A stretch of 10,856 nt of DNA from Syntrophomonadaceae bacterium (GCA_012522705.1 JAAYJY010000032.1:1-10856), one strand, 5' to 3'; shown: positions 1 to 5,954, numbered from the stretch's first letter. Notes: generated by a model from the sequence alone, not told the origin. Program-made: numbers and translations.

Positions 1-115
1 ACAATGTAATAATGTCAGATGCAGCCAAGAACGGGCTCGCACAAAATAAAGACCATTCGCCTATCTAAGTCTGATGCTGACCAATTGGAGGAAAAGAAAG
101 GAGCGTGCGCAAATC

Positions 116-874
116 ATGACCAAAAAAGATTTCGTTATCACTGATAAGGACCAAGGAATCACCTGGATTACCATGAACCGGCCGGAAGCACTCAATGCCC
201 TGACTCTGGAGATGTTGGACGGGGTCCGGGAAGCGGTGCTGGCAGCTGATCATGATCCCGAGGTCGGGGTGATAGTGATCACCGGCACCGGACGGGCCTG
301 GTGTACCGGACTCGATCTGAAAGCCCTGGGCCAGATAGAATTCAAAGGAGGGGCGGTGGGACCAGTAATCGACAACTGCGGTCGGGCTCTGATCGAGGCC
401 ATCGAGTCAGCTTCCAAGATCGTTATCGCTGCAGTCAATGGCTGGGTTTTCACCGGGGGGCTGGAACTGCTGTTGTGTACCGATATTATCATCGCCTCCG
501 AGGATGCCCAGTTCGGAGATACCCATTGCAAATTCGGCATCCGCCCCAGCTGGGGCATGAGCCAGCGCCTGCCCCGTATAATAGGAATCAATCGGGCTCG
601 TTACCATACCTTCACCGCCCAGAACATTACTGCCCGGCAAGCCATGGAATATGGATTGGTTAGCTCTGTGGTACCGGAAACCGGACTGCGGGAAGAGGTG
701 GAAAGGGTGGCGGCGATGATAATGAAAAACAGCCGGGATGCCATCGCGGCCAACAAAGCCCTCTACAACCGGGGGTGGCAGACCACTTTGCGGGAAGGCT
801 TGGAGAACGTGGAATACCGGCAGAGCTTTGAAATAAACGATACCAATGAACGGTTGGCGCAATTTCTAAAATAG
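116..874 (+). CDS. Enoyl-CoA hydratase/isomerase family protein (crotonase fold)
   Basis: This 252-residue protein has the usual length and fold signature of a crotonase, the family that hydrates, isomerises or cleaves acyl-CoA thioesters. Visible signatures are NRPEALNALT near residues 21-30, the oxyanion-hole segment GTGRAWCTGLDL (57-68), AAVNGW (105-110) and GGLELLLCTDIIIA (114-127). The first catalytic glutamate of enoyl-CoA hydratase (Glu144 in the rat enzyme) is kept as Glu117. The second (Glu164) falls on His137 in FGDTHCKFGIRPSWG, so ordinary hydratase chemistry is uncertain. The DTH.. pattern is known from a poorly characterised bacterial enoyl-CoA hydratase subgroup. The ATG at 116 is chosen over an in-frame ATG at 74 because AAAGGAG lies at 97-103 and residues before MTKKDF do not resemble the family. 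Family assignment is firm; substrate is unknown. Confidence 0.9.
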   Translation: MTKKDFVITDKDQGITWITMNRPEALNALTLEMLDGVREAVLAADHDPEVGVIVITGTGRAWCTGLDLKALGQIEFKGGAVGPVIDNCGRALIEAIESASKIVIAAVNGWVFTGGLELLLCTDIIIASEDAQFGDTHCKFGIRPSWGMSQRLPRIIGINRARYHTFTAQNITARQAMEYGLVSSVVPETGLREEVERVAAMIMKNSRDAIAANKALYNRGWQTTLREGLENVEYRQSFEINDTNERLAQFLK

Positions 875-917
875 CCATTATTGGCCGCGGTCTTTCTCGG
901 CTATCGTATTGTTGTTT
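871..917 (+). terminator. Weak terminator-like hairpin after the crotonase gene
   Basis: ATAGCC (871-876) can pair with GGCTAT (899-904) across a 22-base loop, and a T-rich run (TTGTTGTTTT, 908-917) follows. The stem is only 6 bp and overlaps the stop codon, so this is a weak candidate. Confidence 0.3.
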
Positions 918-1054
918 TGGGTAGAGCATGATTGCCCTGAACATATCTTGCTTCAAATATTTCTACACCGAGACTGATTATCTAACCATTGCAGACACCA
1001 TGGTACTAATTTATGTTTATTTCTATTCTATTCTTTCTATGAAGCGCATTTCGT

Positions 1055-1085
1055 TGACAATATGATTCTTTCTTCGTGATTGTCA
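1055..1085. promoter_or_regulatory. Inverted repeat overlapping a -35 box, candidate operator
   Basis: TGACAAT at 1055-1061 and ATTGTCA at 1079-1085 form a perfect 7-bp inverted repeat with a 17-base spacer. The right arm overlaps the -35 element of the promoter in front of the phasin-like gene, where a dimeric repressor would be expected to bind. No regulator gene is nearby, so its identity is unknown. Confidence 0.4.
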
Positions 1086-1108
1086 TTATCTGGGATTGCT
1101 GTTACAAT
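1080..1108 (+). promoter_or_regulatory. Sigma-A type promoter for the phasin-like gene
   Basis: TTGTCA (1080-1085) and TACAAT (1103-1108) are separated by exactly 17 bases, and a TG dinucleotide at 1100-1101 gives an extended -10. Transcription should start near 1115, leaving a leader of about 130 bases before the TTG start at 1244. Confidence 0.65.
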
Positions 1109-1159
1109 AGTCACGCATTCCGCCAAAAAGAAATCATGGTCCGTATCAGAGCAAGGTAG

Positions 1160-1220
1160 CCAGATTAACCGGCAAGGCCGGTGACGGGGAGTTCGAATCG
1201 GTGGACATAATCTCATCTGG
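1160..1220 (+). ncRNA. Structured 5' leader RNA of unknown class
   Basis: The leader contains a perfect hairpin, ACCGGC-AAG-GCCGGT (1168-1182). Its flanks can close in two mutually exclusive ways: AGATTA (1162-1167) with TAATCT (1208-1213), or CCAGAT (1160-1165) with ATCTGG (1215-1220). Between the arms lies GTTCGAATC (1191-1199), which resembles a tRNA T-loop but lacks a matching T-stem. Competing stems just before a ribosome binding site suggest a cis-regulatory leader. It matches no riboswitch consensus I can recall. A decayed tRNA fragment is an alternative. Confidence 0.35.
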
Positions 1221-1243
1221 GTATTACGAAGGAGGGTGTCAAG

Positions 1244-1567
1244 TTGGTAGAAAGTAAACAGAATCTAGCCAAGAGCATGGACATGGCTAGCAATGCCGCA
1301 GACAAGGTGTGGGATCTTTGGTTGGCTGGGTTAAGAACTTATGACTGGAGTCAGGAAAAATGGGACAACATGACCCGACTGCAGCTGGACATGAACAAGG
1401 CCGCCCGTAAAGACGCCATCAAGATGCTGCAGGAGAGCGCTGCCCAAGTGCGCAGGGATCAGGGACAGTTCCAGAAGCTGTTTGAGGTAGCTATGCTGAA
1501 TTCCTACGAACCGTTTAATATGTTTCAGGCTTTCGCCAATCGAGGGATCGAAGCTTCCATCAAATAG
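1244..1567 (+). CDS. Small helical phasin-like protein
   Basis: This 107-residue protein is predicted to be almost all amphipathic helix. It has no cysteine, signal peptide or membrane segment, and a cluster of tryptophans at residues 23, 26, 35 and 40 (KVWDLWLAGLRTYDW). Size, helicity and the aromatic-rich amphipathic start resemble phasins, the small proteins that coat polyhydroxyalkanoate granules, but no diagnostic motif proves this. The start is TTG at 1244, set by AAGGAGGG (1229-1236) seven bases upstream. It is a single-gene unit with its own promoter and a structured leader, followed by a hairpin at 1639-1668. The gene is very probably real; the phasin role is inference. Another small coiled-coil scaffold protein is possible. 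Confidence 0.75.
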   Translation: MVESKQNLAKSMDMASNAADKVWDLWLAGLRTYDWSQEKWDNMTRLQLDMNKAARKDAIKMLQESAAQVRRDQGQFQKLFEVAMLNSYEPFNMFQAFANRGIEASIK

Positions 1568-1638
1568 TATCCATCCTGGTTAACTCTCATACAGGCCTTG
1601 ATTTACACTCGGACCACCCGTCAATAGAATCGAGATCG

Positions 1639-1668
1639 AAGGAGAGGGTCCGGTCGGGCGCTCTCCTT
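1639..1668. terminator. Hairpin between convergent genes
   Basis: AAGGAGAG (1639-1646) and CTCTCCTT (1661-1668) form a perfect 8-bp stem with a 14-base loop. It lies between the ends of the phasin-like gene (+) and the FMN-domain gene (-), where a bidirectional terminator is expected. The U-tract is poor on both strands. Confidence 0.45.
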
Positions 1669-1725
1669 GTTCATGCCCACCCTCGATGGAGGAAGTTTTC
1701 CAAGGGGGAGGTTTCCGAGCCTTTC

Positions 1726-3042
1726 TTAAATATGGAGTAAGGCATGTAATGAAGGATCGGAAGTATACAAGTCAGCAGTGTTCAAATCTGCCAGATCGGT
1801 TTTGCCCAAGGCATCAGCGGCGATGACCATCTCTTCGCGGAAAGCCGCCAATAGATTGCCTATGTTTATAGCGGCTTGCTTTACACACAGTTTGTTAGCC
1901 CGTTTGGATCCTTCCTGCAACAGGCTCTCGATCGGAAACCAGGGTAGGGCTTTGGTAATTTGATCGGCCATCAGGCCATATATCAGCACTGTATCCAGGA
2001 TGACCGCGCTGGCCCCCAAAGCCAACGCTTTGACGCAGTCGGCCGGTTCCCAAAAACACCCATGTGCTATAATCTCAATTCCGCTGCCCTGTCTTTCCAG
2101 GTACGATTTGGCCCGGACCAGACTCACAGGAAGAGATAATCCAAAGCCCTGTCCTACCACATTGGGAAGCAGCATGCCGGTGTGTCCCGCTCCTTCCAGA
2201 ACTACCGCATCCGCCCCCGCCCAGATAGCTTCTTCTAAATTGACCTCCAGGCTGTCACTAGTCCGCATTCTTATCAGGACTGGTATTCCTGCCCGCCCTT
2301 TGATTTCCCTAATCGTGTGGCGCAGATTGGATTTCTGGCCAGCACCGTGCTGCCACAGTCGTACCTTTGGGCGGCCTTCCCCGTCCGTTTGGTAGCCGGC
2401 CGCCATATGGCCCGGCGCTTGCTCCGGCATGGTCAACTCCACTGCCAGACTCGATTGAATCAAAGGCCAATCTGTTATCGGTTCTACCGTCCCCAACTGC
2501 ATTATCATTCCCGCCAGCGGCTTTGCATTACTCTGCCACCAATCTCTTTGGACCAACACCGCCTGATTATTGTTGCGGGCGGTTTGCAGGAATGCTTCTT
2601 TTACCATTGGGCTGTAGCTCTCTTTACTCAGGGGCAAGGCCAACAGCAATGGCGTATCCAGGTATAACGGCCGCCTGGCCCGAGTGCCGACTGTGACCGC
2701 GGTATTTACCTGGGGTTCCTCGCGAATCATCTGGCCAACTGTTTTGACCGGGTTGAAATGTACTGTTTCGAATTCATTGGCCTCCCGCATATTCTCAACT
2801 GGTTTTAATAAGGCTTTCCCACGGGTGGCTCGCCGCAATATATTGGCTAACAAGGCGAACGGGATGTTTTCGAATTGATTGAGGTAAGCCACGAAATTAT
2901 CCTGCGTCCCGGTTCCATGGATGATCTTCTTCATGGTCTTGTCAACCGCCAGTTTTATCGCCAGTGGGGCTATGATCGCAGTGATGATAGAGCCCACCAA
3001 TGCTCCCGCAAATGGCCAAATAATATTTTCACCCGAAGGCAA
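1726..3042 (-). CDS. Membrane-anchored glutamate synthase-like FMN-domain protein
   Basis: The 438-residue product starts with a hydrophobic segment (about residues 7-31) that should anchor it in the membrane. The rest resembles the FMN-binding TIM-barrel domain of glutamate synthase: GIPVLIRM (252-259), the strand and loop GADAVVLEGAGHTG (276-289), the later strand IEIIAHGC (322-329), ALGASAVILDT (341-351) and the typical tail NIGNLLAAFREEM..AADALGKTDL (393-417). Such stand-alone anchored relatives exist in Firmicutes, usually about 500 residues long. The Cys-rich stretch that binds the 3Fe-4S cluster in true GltB is missing here, and only three scattered cysteines remain, so glutamate synthesis is unlikely. 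TTG at 3042 is chosen because the GTG at 3051 overlaps the GGGAGG site. Family membership is fairly sure; the reaction is unknown. Confidence 0.8.
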   Translation of the reverse strand: MPSGENIIWPFAGALVGSIITAIIAPLAIKLAVDKTMKKIIHGTGTQDNFVAYLNQFENIPFALLANILRRATRGKALLKPVENMREANEFETVHFNPVKTVGQMIREEPQVNTAVTVGTRARRPLYLDTPLLLALPLSKESYSPMVKEAFLQTARNNNQAVLVQRDWWQSNAKPLAGMIMQLGTVEPITDWPLIQSSLAVELTMPEQAPGHMAAGYQTDGEGRPKVRLWQHGAGQKSNLRHTIREIKGRAGIPVLIRMRTSDSLEVNLEEAIWAGADAVVLEGAGHTGMLLPNVVGQGFGLSLPVSLVRAKSYLERQGSGIEIIAHGCFWEPADCVKALALGASAVILDTVLIYGLMADQITKALPWFPIESLLQEGSKRANKLCVKQAAINIGNLLAAFREEMVIAADALGKTDLADLNTADLYTSDPSLHALLHI

Positions 3043-3050
3043 TCCTGCCA

Positions 3051-3056
3051 CCTCCC
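3051..3056 (-). promoter_or_regulatory. Ribosome binding site that decides the FMN-domain protein start
   Basis: On the minus strand GGGAGG occupies 3056-3051. It directly abuts and shares a base with an in-frame GTG (3051-3049), leaving no spacing for that codon. It sits 8 bases before the in-frame TTG at 3042-3040, so the TTG is the likely start. Confidence 0.6.
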
Positions 3057-3281
3057 AACTGCGAGCATAGATTTAGCCAGGATCGGTTCCGCCAGGAGTG
3101 TACCATGCTGACCCTTTGCTTTAGCTTGAACATTGCCCCGGAGAATTATGCCGCCTGTTGGGAGCCATGAAGATCTTAGCCGTATAGGCCATATTTGTGC
3201 GAAAAACTTATTCTTCCGCCACTGTAACAATCAAGAAATCGCCCCATTTAAAATACTAATTCTACGAAAAGGGGTGATGAA

Positions 3282-3524
3282 ATGAAAAGAAGAAGGTTGG
3301 GGAGGCACAGAGATCCATGCTTCATTGATAACGACAGAGCAGTGGCGCGGTTTGCCTGCCCCCATACCCATATACGAAGAATGCACTTCAGCAGTAGCCG
3401 CCGCGTAAGTCCTCGCTGCAATTTATGCCTAATATGCAGCACCGGACGCAACATCGATGCCGCTGTTCAAGATGTGTACCGGGCTGCACCAAGTCTTGGC
3501 AGCCACTCATTAATAACCCTTTAA
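3282..3524 (+). CDS. Small basic Cys/His protein of unknown function
   Basis: I do not recognise this 80-residue protein. It opens with a very basic stretch (MKRRRLGRHR) and carries Cys13, then CPHTH (Cys26, His28, His30), then CNLCLIC (Cys46, Cys49, Cys52), a pattern that could bind zinc or an iron-sulfur cluster. The remainder is low in hydrophobic residues and has no signal or membrane segment. Support for a real gene: AAGGGGTGATGA, one base off the ideal anti-16S match, sits just before the ATG, and a 12-bp terminator hairpin begins 10 bases after the stop. It is divergent from the FMN-domain gene. No clear promoter was seen. The minus strand also has an open frame here but lacks a ribosome site, so the plus strand is preferred. 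Confidence 0.55.
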   Translation: MKRRRLGRHRDPCFIDNDRAVARFACPHTHIRRMHFSSSRRVSPRCNLCLICSTGRNIDAAVQDVYRAAPSLGSHSLITL

Positions 3525-3533
3525 AACCATATT

Positions 3534-3569
3534 AGGGCTTTCGCCTGGCGGCGAAAGCCCTGTGATTTT
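3534..3569 (+). terminator. Strong intrinsic terminator
   Basis: AGGGCTTTCGCC (3534-3545) and GGCGAAAGCCCT (3550-3561) form a perfect 12-bp stem with the loop TGGC, followed by the moderately T-rich TGATTTTCTGCTTT. It closes the 80-residue protein's unit and may also back up termination of the minus-strand gene ending at 3664. Confidence 0.85.
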
Positions 3570-3627
3570 CTGCTTTGATATTCACATTAGATTGGTTCCC
3601 ATTCTATAAAGGCTCTTTCGGTTTCGT

Positions 3628-3651
3628 AAAAACAGATCCCCGGAAACCGGG
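3628..3651 (-). terminator. Terminator of the Trp-stripe coiled-coil gene
   Basis: Read on the minus strand, CCCGG-TTT-CCGGG (3651-3639) is followed by GATCTG and TTTTT (3632-3628). It lies 12 bases beyond the stop codon of the minus-strand gene. The stem is short (5 bp) but GC-rich and the T-run is good. Confidence 0.5.
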
Positions 3652-3663
3652 TAGTATGGGCGA

Positions 3664-4257
3664 CTAGGATTTCCCTTTTACCAGGTTGTCGAAGAAACCT
3701 CTAACAGCACCATATTGGGCGTTCCAATTCTTGCGCAGACCCTGCAGCTTGTTCTGTAGTTCGGCCTGTTTGCCCAGCAGGTCTTGGAGTTCATCCCCCA
3801 ACCGGGTAATCTCGTCTGAAGCCTGCAGGTGGAACTTATCGACGGCCCCCCAAGTGCTGTTCCAGACTTCGTTCCAGACTGCTCCCCAGACCTCACGCCC
3901 TGACGCCTTGGTCACATCGATCTCCCCGCACATCTCTTCCTTGCGCATTTTTAACAACTCCAGCAGTTCCCCCAGATTACGTTGGGCGCTGGCTCTACTT
4001 TCCGCGATCATTTCATTTACAGAGGTCATGATCATGTCCCATACGTAATCCCAGGCGGCCTCGCCTGTCATAGCCGGGTCATTTAGCTTCGGATCGACAA
4101 CTGCCTGTTTTACGTTAAGGGATTTCTCTAATTCCCCATAGCCTGCTTCGAGCTCCTCTGACAGCTCATCCAGTCTGGCTATACGGGTCTTGATCTCCTT
4201 GCTGACCTCGCTTAGTTCCGTTCTAAGCCTCTTTTCTATGCGCGCCTTGCCCTCCAT
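3664..4257 (-). CDS. Coiled-coil protein with a regular tryptophan stripe, possibly granule-associated
   Basis: No known family is recognised with confidence. The 197-residue product is almost entirely helical, with coiled-coil-like heptads at about 1-50 and 140-178 and no signal peptide. Trp residues fall at 124, 128, 132 and 136 (VWGAVWNEVWNSTW), exactly four apart, so they line one face of a helix. A related pattern (GEAAWDYVW, Trp69 and Trp73) occurs earlier, suggesting an internal duplication of GxxxWxxVW. A helical, Trp-decorated surface protein could coat a hydrophobic object such as a polyhydroxyalkanoate granule, as the 107-residue protein at 1244 might; this is inference. The ATG at 4257 follows GGAGGAGGG with normal spacing. 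An overlapping ATG four bases upstream is out of frame. Confidence 0.75.
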   Translation of the reverse strand: MEGKARIEKRLRTELSEVSKEIKTRIARLDELSEELEAGYGELEKSLNVKQAVVDPKLNDPAMTGEAAWDYVWDMIMTSVNEMIAESRASAQRNLGELLELLKMRKEEMCGEIDVTKASGREVWGAVWNEVWNSTWGAVDKFHLQASDEITRLGDELQDLLGKQAELQNKLQGLRKNWNAQYGAVRGFFDNLVKGKS

Positions 4258-4274
4258 TCATATCCCTCCTCCTT

Positions 4275-4682
4275 TGTTTATTCGGATCTGCCCCAAGGCT
4301 TATCCAGGTCCATGTCGCCATCTGCCTTAATGGACAGGGATGCACTGACTTCCTAGAGGATCAGGCGGACCCCGTAATTCCCGCCAGTTAGGTTGACTGT
4401 TGGTTAAGGACGAAGCTTGCGCCCACATCCATAGTCCGGACAGATACCGGAGTATGGCATATGGCAAAACGAGTGGAGACAATATGATTGGAAGGCCGAC
4501 AGATGCCGCATAGGGAATCTCTGCCGCCAAGCCGGATATGCATGAACTCTTGTCAGCCGGGATGGATTTCATACCAATCCTATTGCCAGTCACAGTCACC
4601 CTTCCTTCCATCAGCCCCGTGATGATGCGACATTACCCGGATATTCAATGGTTCTTCCTACTGTTCTGAGTTTAATATAACT
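4275..4682. other. Stretch without a supported gene
   Basis: Most of the space between the coiled-coil gene and the lipoprotein gene holds no convincing gene. A 94-codon minus-strand frame (4327-4611) encodes a hydrophobic segment, but it has no ribosome site and no recognisable homology. The promoter-like motif at 4683-4710 points into this stretch, so it may be the long leader of the coiled-coil gene. Confidence 0.4.
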
Positions 4683-4710
4683 ATACAATCTTTTTGCCAA
4701 TTCTACTACC
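4672..4710 (-). promoter_or_regulatory. Candidate minus-strand promoter, copy 1 of a 28-base shared motif
   Basis: On the minus strand this reads as TTGGCA (4700-4695), 17 bases, then TATTAA (4677-4672), an acceptable sigma-A promoter. The same bases also read TGGCA-N6-TTGTA (4699-4684), close to a sigma-54 -24/-12 element except for GT in place of GC. Positions 4683-4710 match 5514-5541 at 22 of 28 bases without gaps. It would drive transcription toward the coiled-coil gene at 4257. Confidence 0.4.
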
Positions 4711-4810
4711 ATTTTGTGTATTTGCTCCAGGTATCTTGAATTTTTACTGATTCAAGTAATAAAATACAGGTCTGCAAACCGGCCTTACTATTGGGGCCAC
4801 CCGAAATATT

Positions 4811-5425
4811 TCATTGGATCACCAGATTACCATAACCTCGGCTGGAGTGGCGTGCGCTAATATCGGGCCCAGGACCGATTGCCCACATGATGGGATTGTT
4901 TCCCGCCACCAATGCCTTATCCCGACTATCCCCAGTGTTTAGACGGCGTTTGAACTCGAAAGTAGTTAATCCGTTCTGCCGGCTGCCGCTGACCTCCATT
5001 ATGTCGTCCGTACCGCCCTGAGCCGTATCCTCTGGATGGGGCCCGAAGGTGCCGTAGGAATAAGTATCGTATACTCTAGCCTGAGACCCGTCCATGACGC
5101 AGGTTATTATGTCTCCGCCCTGCATCTGCTCTTCAGGTCTGATACCAAGCGACAAGTATCCCTCCTTTTTAGATTGTATAGCGATATATACCTCATCCTC
5201 CCCCAAGCGGGTGAAAATCTCTATATCACCGAACTTCTGCGACTGGGTATACTCATTGGCCGCCACGCTGCCGTCCGAAATCCAAGCGGTGAGGGTGGTG
5301 GGCCAATTGGAATCACCCGACGGCGGAGCCGATGGGGAGTCGCTACATCCGGAAACTAGCAACCCCAAAGTCAGAACCATAACCATGTAAAGGGCCAGTC
5401 TTAAACCCATAGTTTTTCTGGTCAT
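4811..5425 (-). CDS. DOMON-domain haem-binding lipoprotein
   Basis: The 204-residue protein starts with a lipoprotein signal peptide: MTRK, a hydrophobic core, and the lipobox LVSGC with Cys27 as the lipidation site. It should be tethered outside the cytoplasmic membrane. After a Ser/Pro linker (28-38) comes a DOMON (DoH) domain at about 40-204. It shows the family's EEQMQGGDII (98-107), TTFEFKRRLNTGD (154-166), IMWAIGPG (179-186) and HSSRG (193-197). Met101 and His193 match the axial ligands of cytochrome-type DOMON domains that hold haem b, so an extracytoplasmic redox or haem-sensing role is likely. Its redox partner is not in the window. The ATG at 5425 is preferred to the GTG six bases upstream, which directly abuts the AGGAGGA site. 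Confidence 0.85.
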   Translation of the reverse strand: MTRKTMGLRLALYMVMVLTLGLLVSGCSDSPSAPPSGDSNWPTTLTAWISDGSVAANEYTQSQKFGDIEIFTRLGEDEVYIAIQSKKEGYLSLGIRPEEQMQGGDIITCVMDGSQARVYDTYSYGTFGPHPEDTAQGGTDDIMEVSGSRQNGLTTFEFKRRLNTGDSRDKALVAGNNPIMWAIGPGPDISARHSSRGYGNLVIQ

Positions 5426-5431
5426 TGTCAC

Positions 5432-5438
5432 TCCTCCT
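5432..5438 (-). promoter_or_regulatory. Ribosome binding site that decides the lipoprotein start
   Basis: Minus-strand AGGAGGA (5438-5432) is followed at once by an in-frame GTG (5431-5429) and, six bases on, by ATG (5425-5423). Normal spacing favours the ATG. Confidence 0.7.
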
Positions 5439-5487
5439 GCATTTTATTTCCCATTTGATTCCGCGTCTTAACTGGCAGCGGGGCAAA

Positions 5488-5549
5488 ACAACCTGCATAA
5501 CTCTAAGCTCAATATACAATTATTTGGCAAATTCAACAACCTTGCATAA
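5488..5549. repeat. Direct repeat pair ACAACCT(T)GCATAA in the lipoprotein upstream region
   Basis: ACAACCTGCATAA (5488-5500) recurs as ACAACCTTGCATAA (5536-5549), differing by one inserted T, 48 bases apart. The two copies flank the promoter-like motif at 5514-5541 and could be binding sites for one regulator. Confidence 0.4.
5511..5541 (-). promoter_or_regulatory. Candidate promoter of the DOMON lipoprotein, copy 2 of the shared motif
   Basis: Positions 5514-5541 match 4683-4710 at 22 of 28 bases. On the minus strand the conserved core is GAATT..GC.AAA.A.ATTGTAT, and TATATT (5516-5511) can serve as a -10 box with a poor TTGTTG -35. It lies about 90 bases upstream of the lipoprotein start. 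Confidence 0.4.
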
Positions 5550-5649
5550 GGCTATGAACGCTCTCTTGAACACAGGCGGGGTATGACTGGGGAAATGATA
5601 TATCTTGACATCACAAAGACTGCTACAGGGCATGGAAGAATAACCAATA

Positions 5650-5676
5650 TTGAAATCAGTCCAAAGCAGGTATAAT
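5650..5676 (+). promoter_or_regulatory. Promoter of the zinc-ribbon gene
   Basis: A perfect TATAAT (5671-5676) is preceded by TTGAAA (5650-5655) with a 15-base spacer, somewhat short. It lies 68 bases before the zinc-ribbon start codon. Confidence 0.55.
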
Positions 5677-5744
5677 TTAGATAGTAGACCCGGCTTACCA
5701 AGGCGAAGTTGTTAAGCGGCACTGTTGGAAATGGAGGGCTGAAC

Positions 5745-5903
5745 ATGGAAAACAAGATCGAGGGTTACTGTACAGCCTGTGCTGAGGATACTTCGTTCAT
5801 CTATGACGAAGGGGAGTGGATCTGCCGCAGCTGCGGGGAGTTGAATACTCTGGGGGACCGTAACGAGGATGACGCCCCGATCTGGGGAGATGATGAATTG
5901 TAA
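5745..5903 (+). CDS. Small acidic zinc-ribbon protein
   Basis: This 52-residue protein has two CxxC knuckles, CTAC (Cys9, Cys12) and CRSC (Cys27, Cys30), 14 residues apart. That spacing is typical of a zinc ribbon. The tail (GDRNEDDAPIWGDDEL) is strongly acidic. Such small ribbons often act as nucleic-acid or protein adaptors, but no specific role can be read from the sequence. GGAGGG (5733-5738) lies six bases before the ATG at 5745, which decides the start over an upstream in-frame TTG at 5709. It forms its own unit, with a promoter at 5650-5676 and a hairpin after it at 5955. Confidence 0.75.
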   Translation: MENKIEGYCTACAEDTSFIYDEGEWICRSCGELNTLGDRNEDDAPIWGDDEL

Positions 5904-5954
5904 CTGTTCTGGCAAGTTCCATCTGATACATTCTTGCCATCCGCAACAGCACCG

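Noticed and set aside
1..73. Possible end of an upstream gene
   Set aside because: Early stop codons (TAA TAA near base 7) and the lack of any recognisable peptide give no support for a gene tail.
1165..1205. tRNA-like segment with a GTTCGAATC T-loop
   Set aside because: The bases on either side do not form a five-pair T-stem, and no acceptor stem, anticodon arm or CCA end can be built, so it is not called a tRNA.
2970..3230. 86-codon minus-strand frame overlapping the start of the FMN-domain gene
   Set aside because: It overlaps a well-supported gene in another frame on the same strand and has no motif.
4327..4611. 94-codon minus-strand frame with a hydrophobic segment
   Set aside because: It lacks a credible ribosome binding site, shows no recognisable motif and may simply be leader sequence; kept only as a note in the gap entry.
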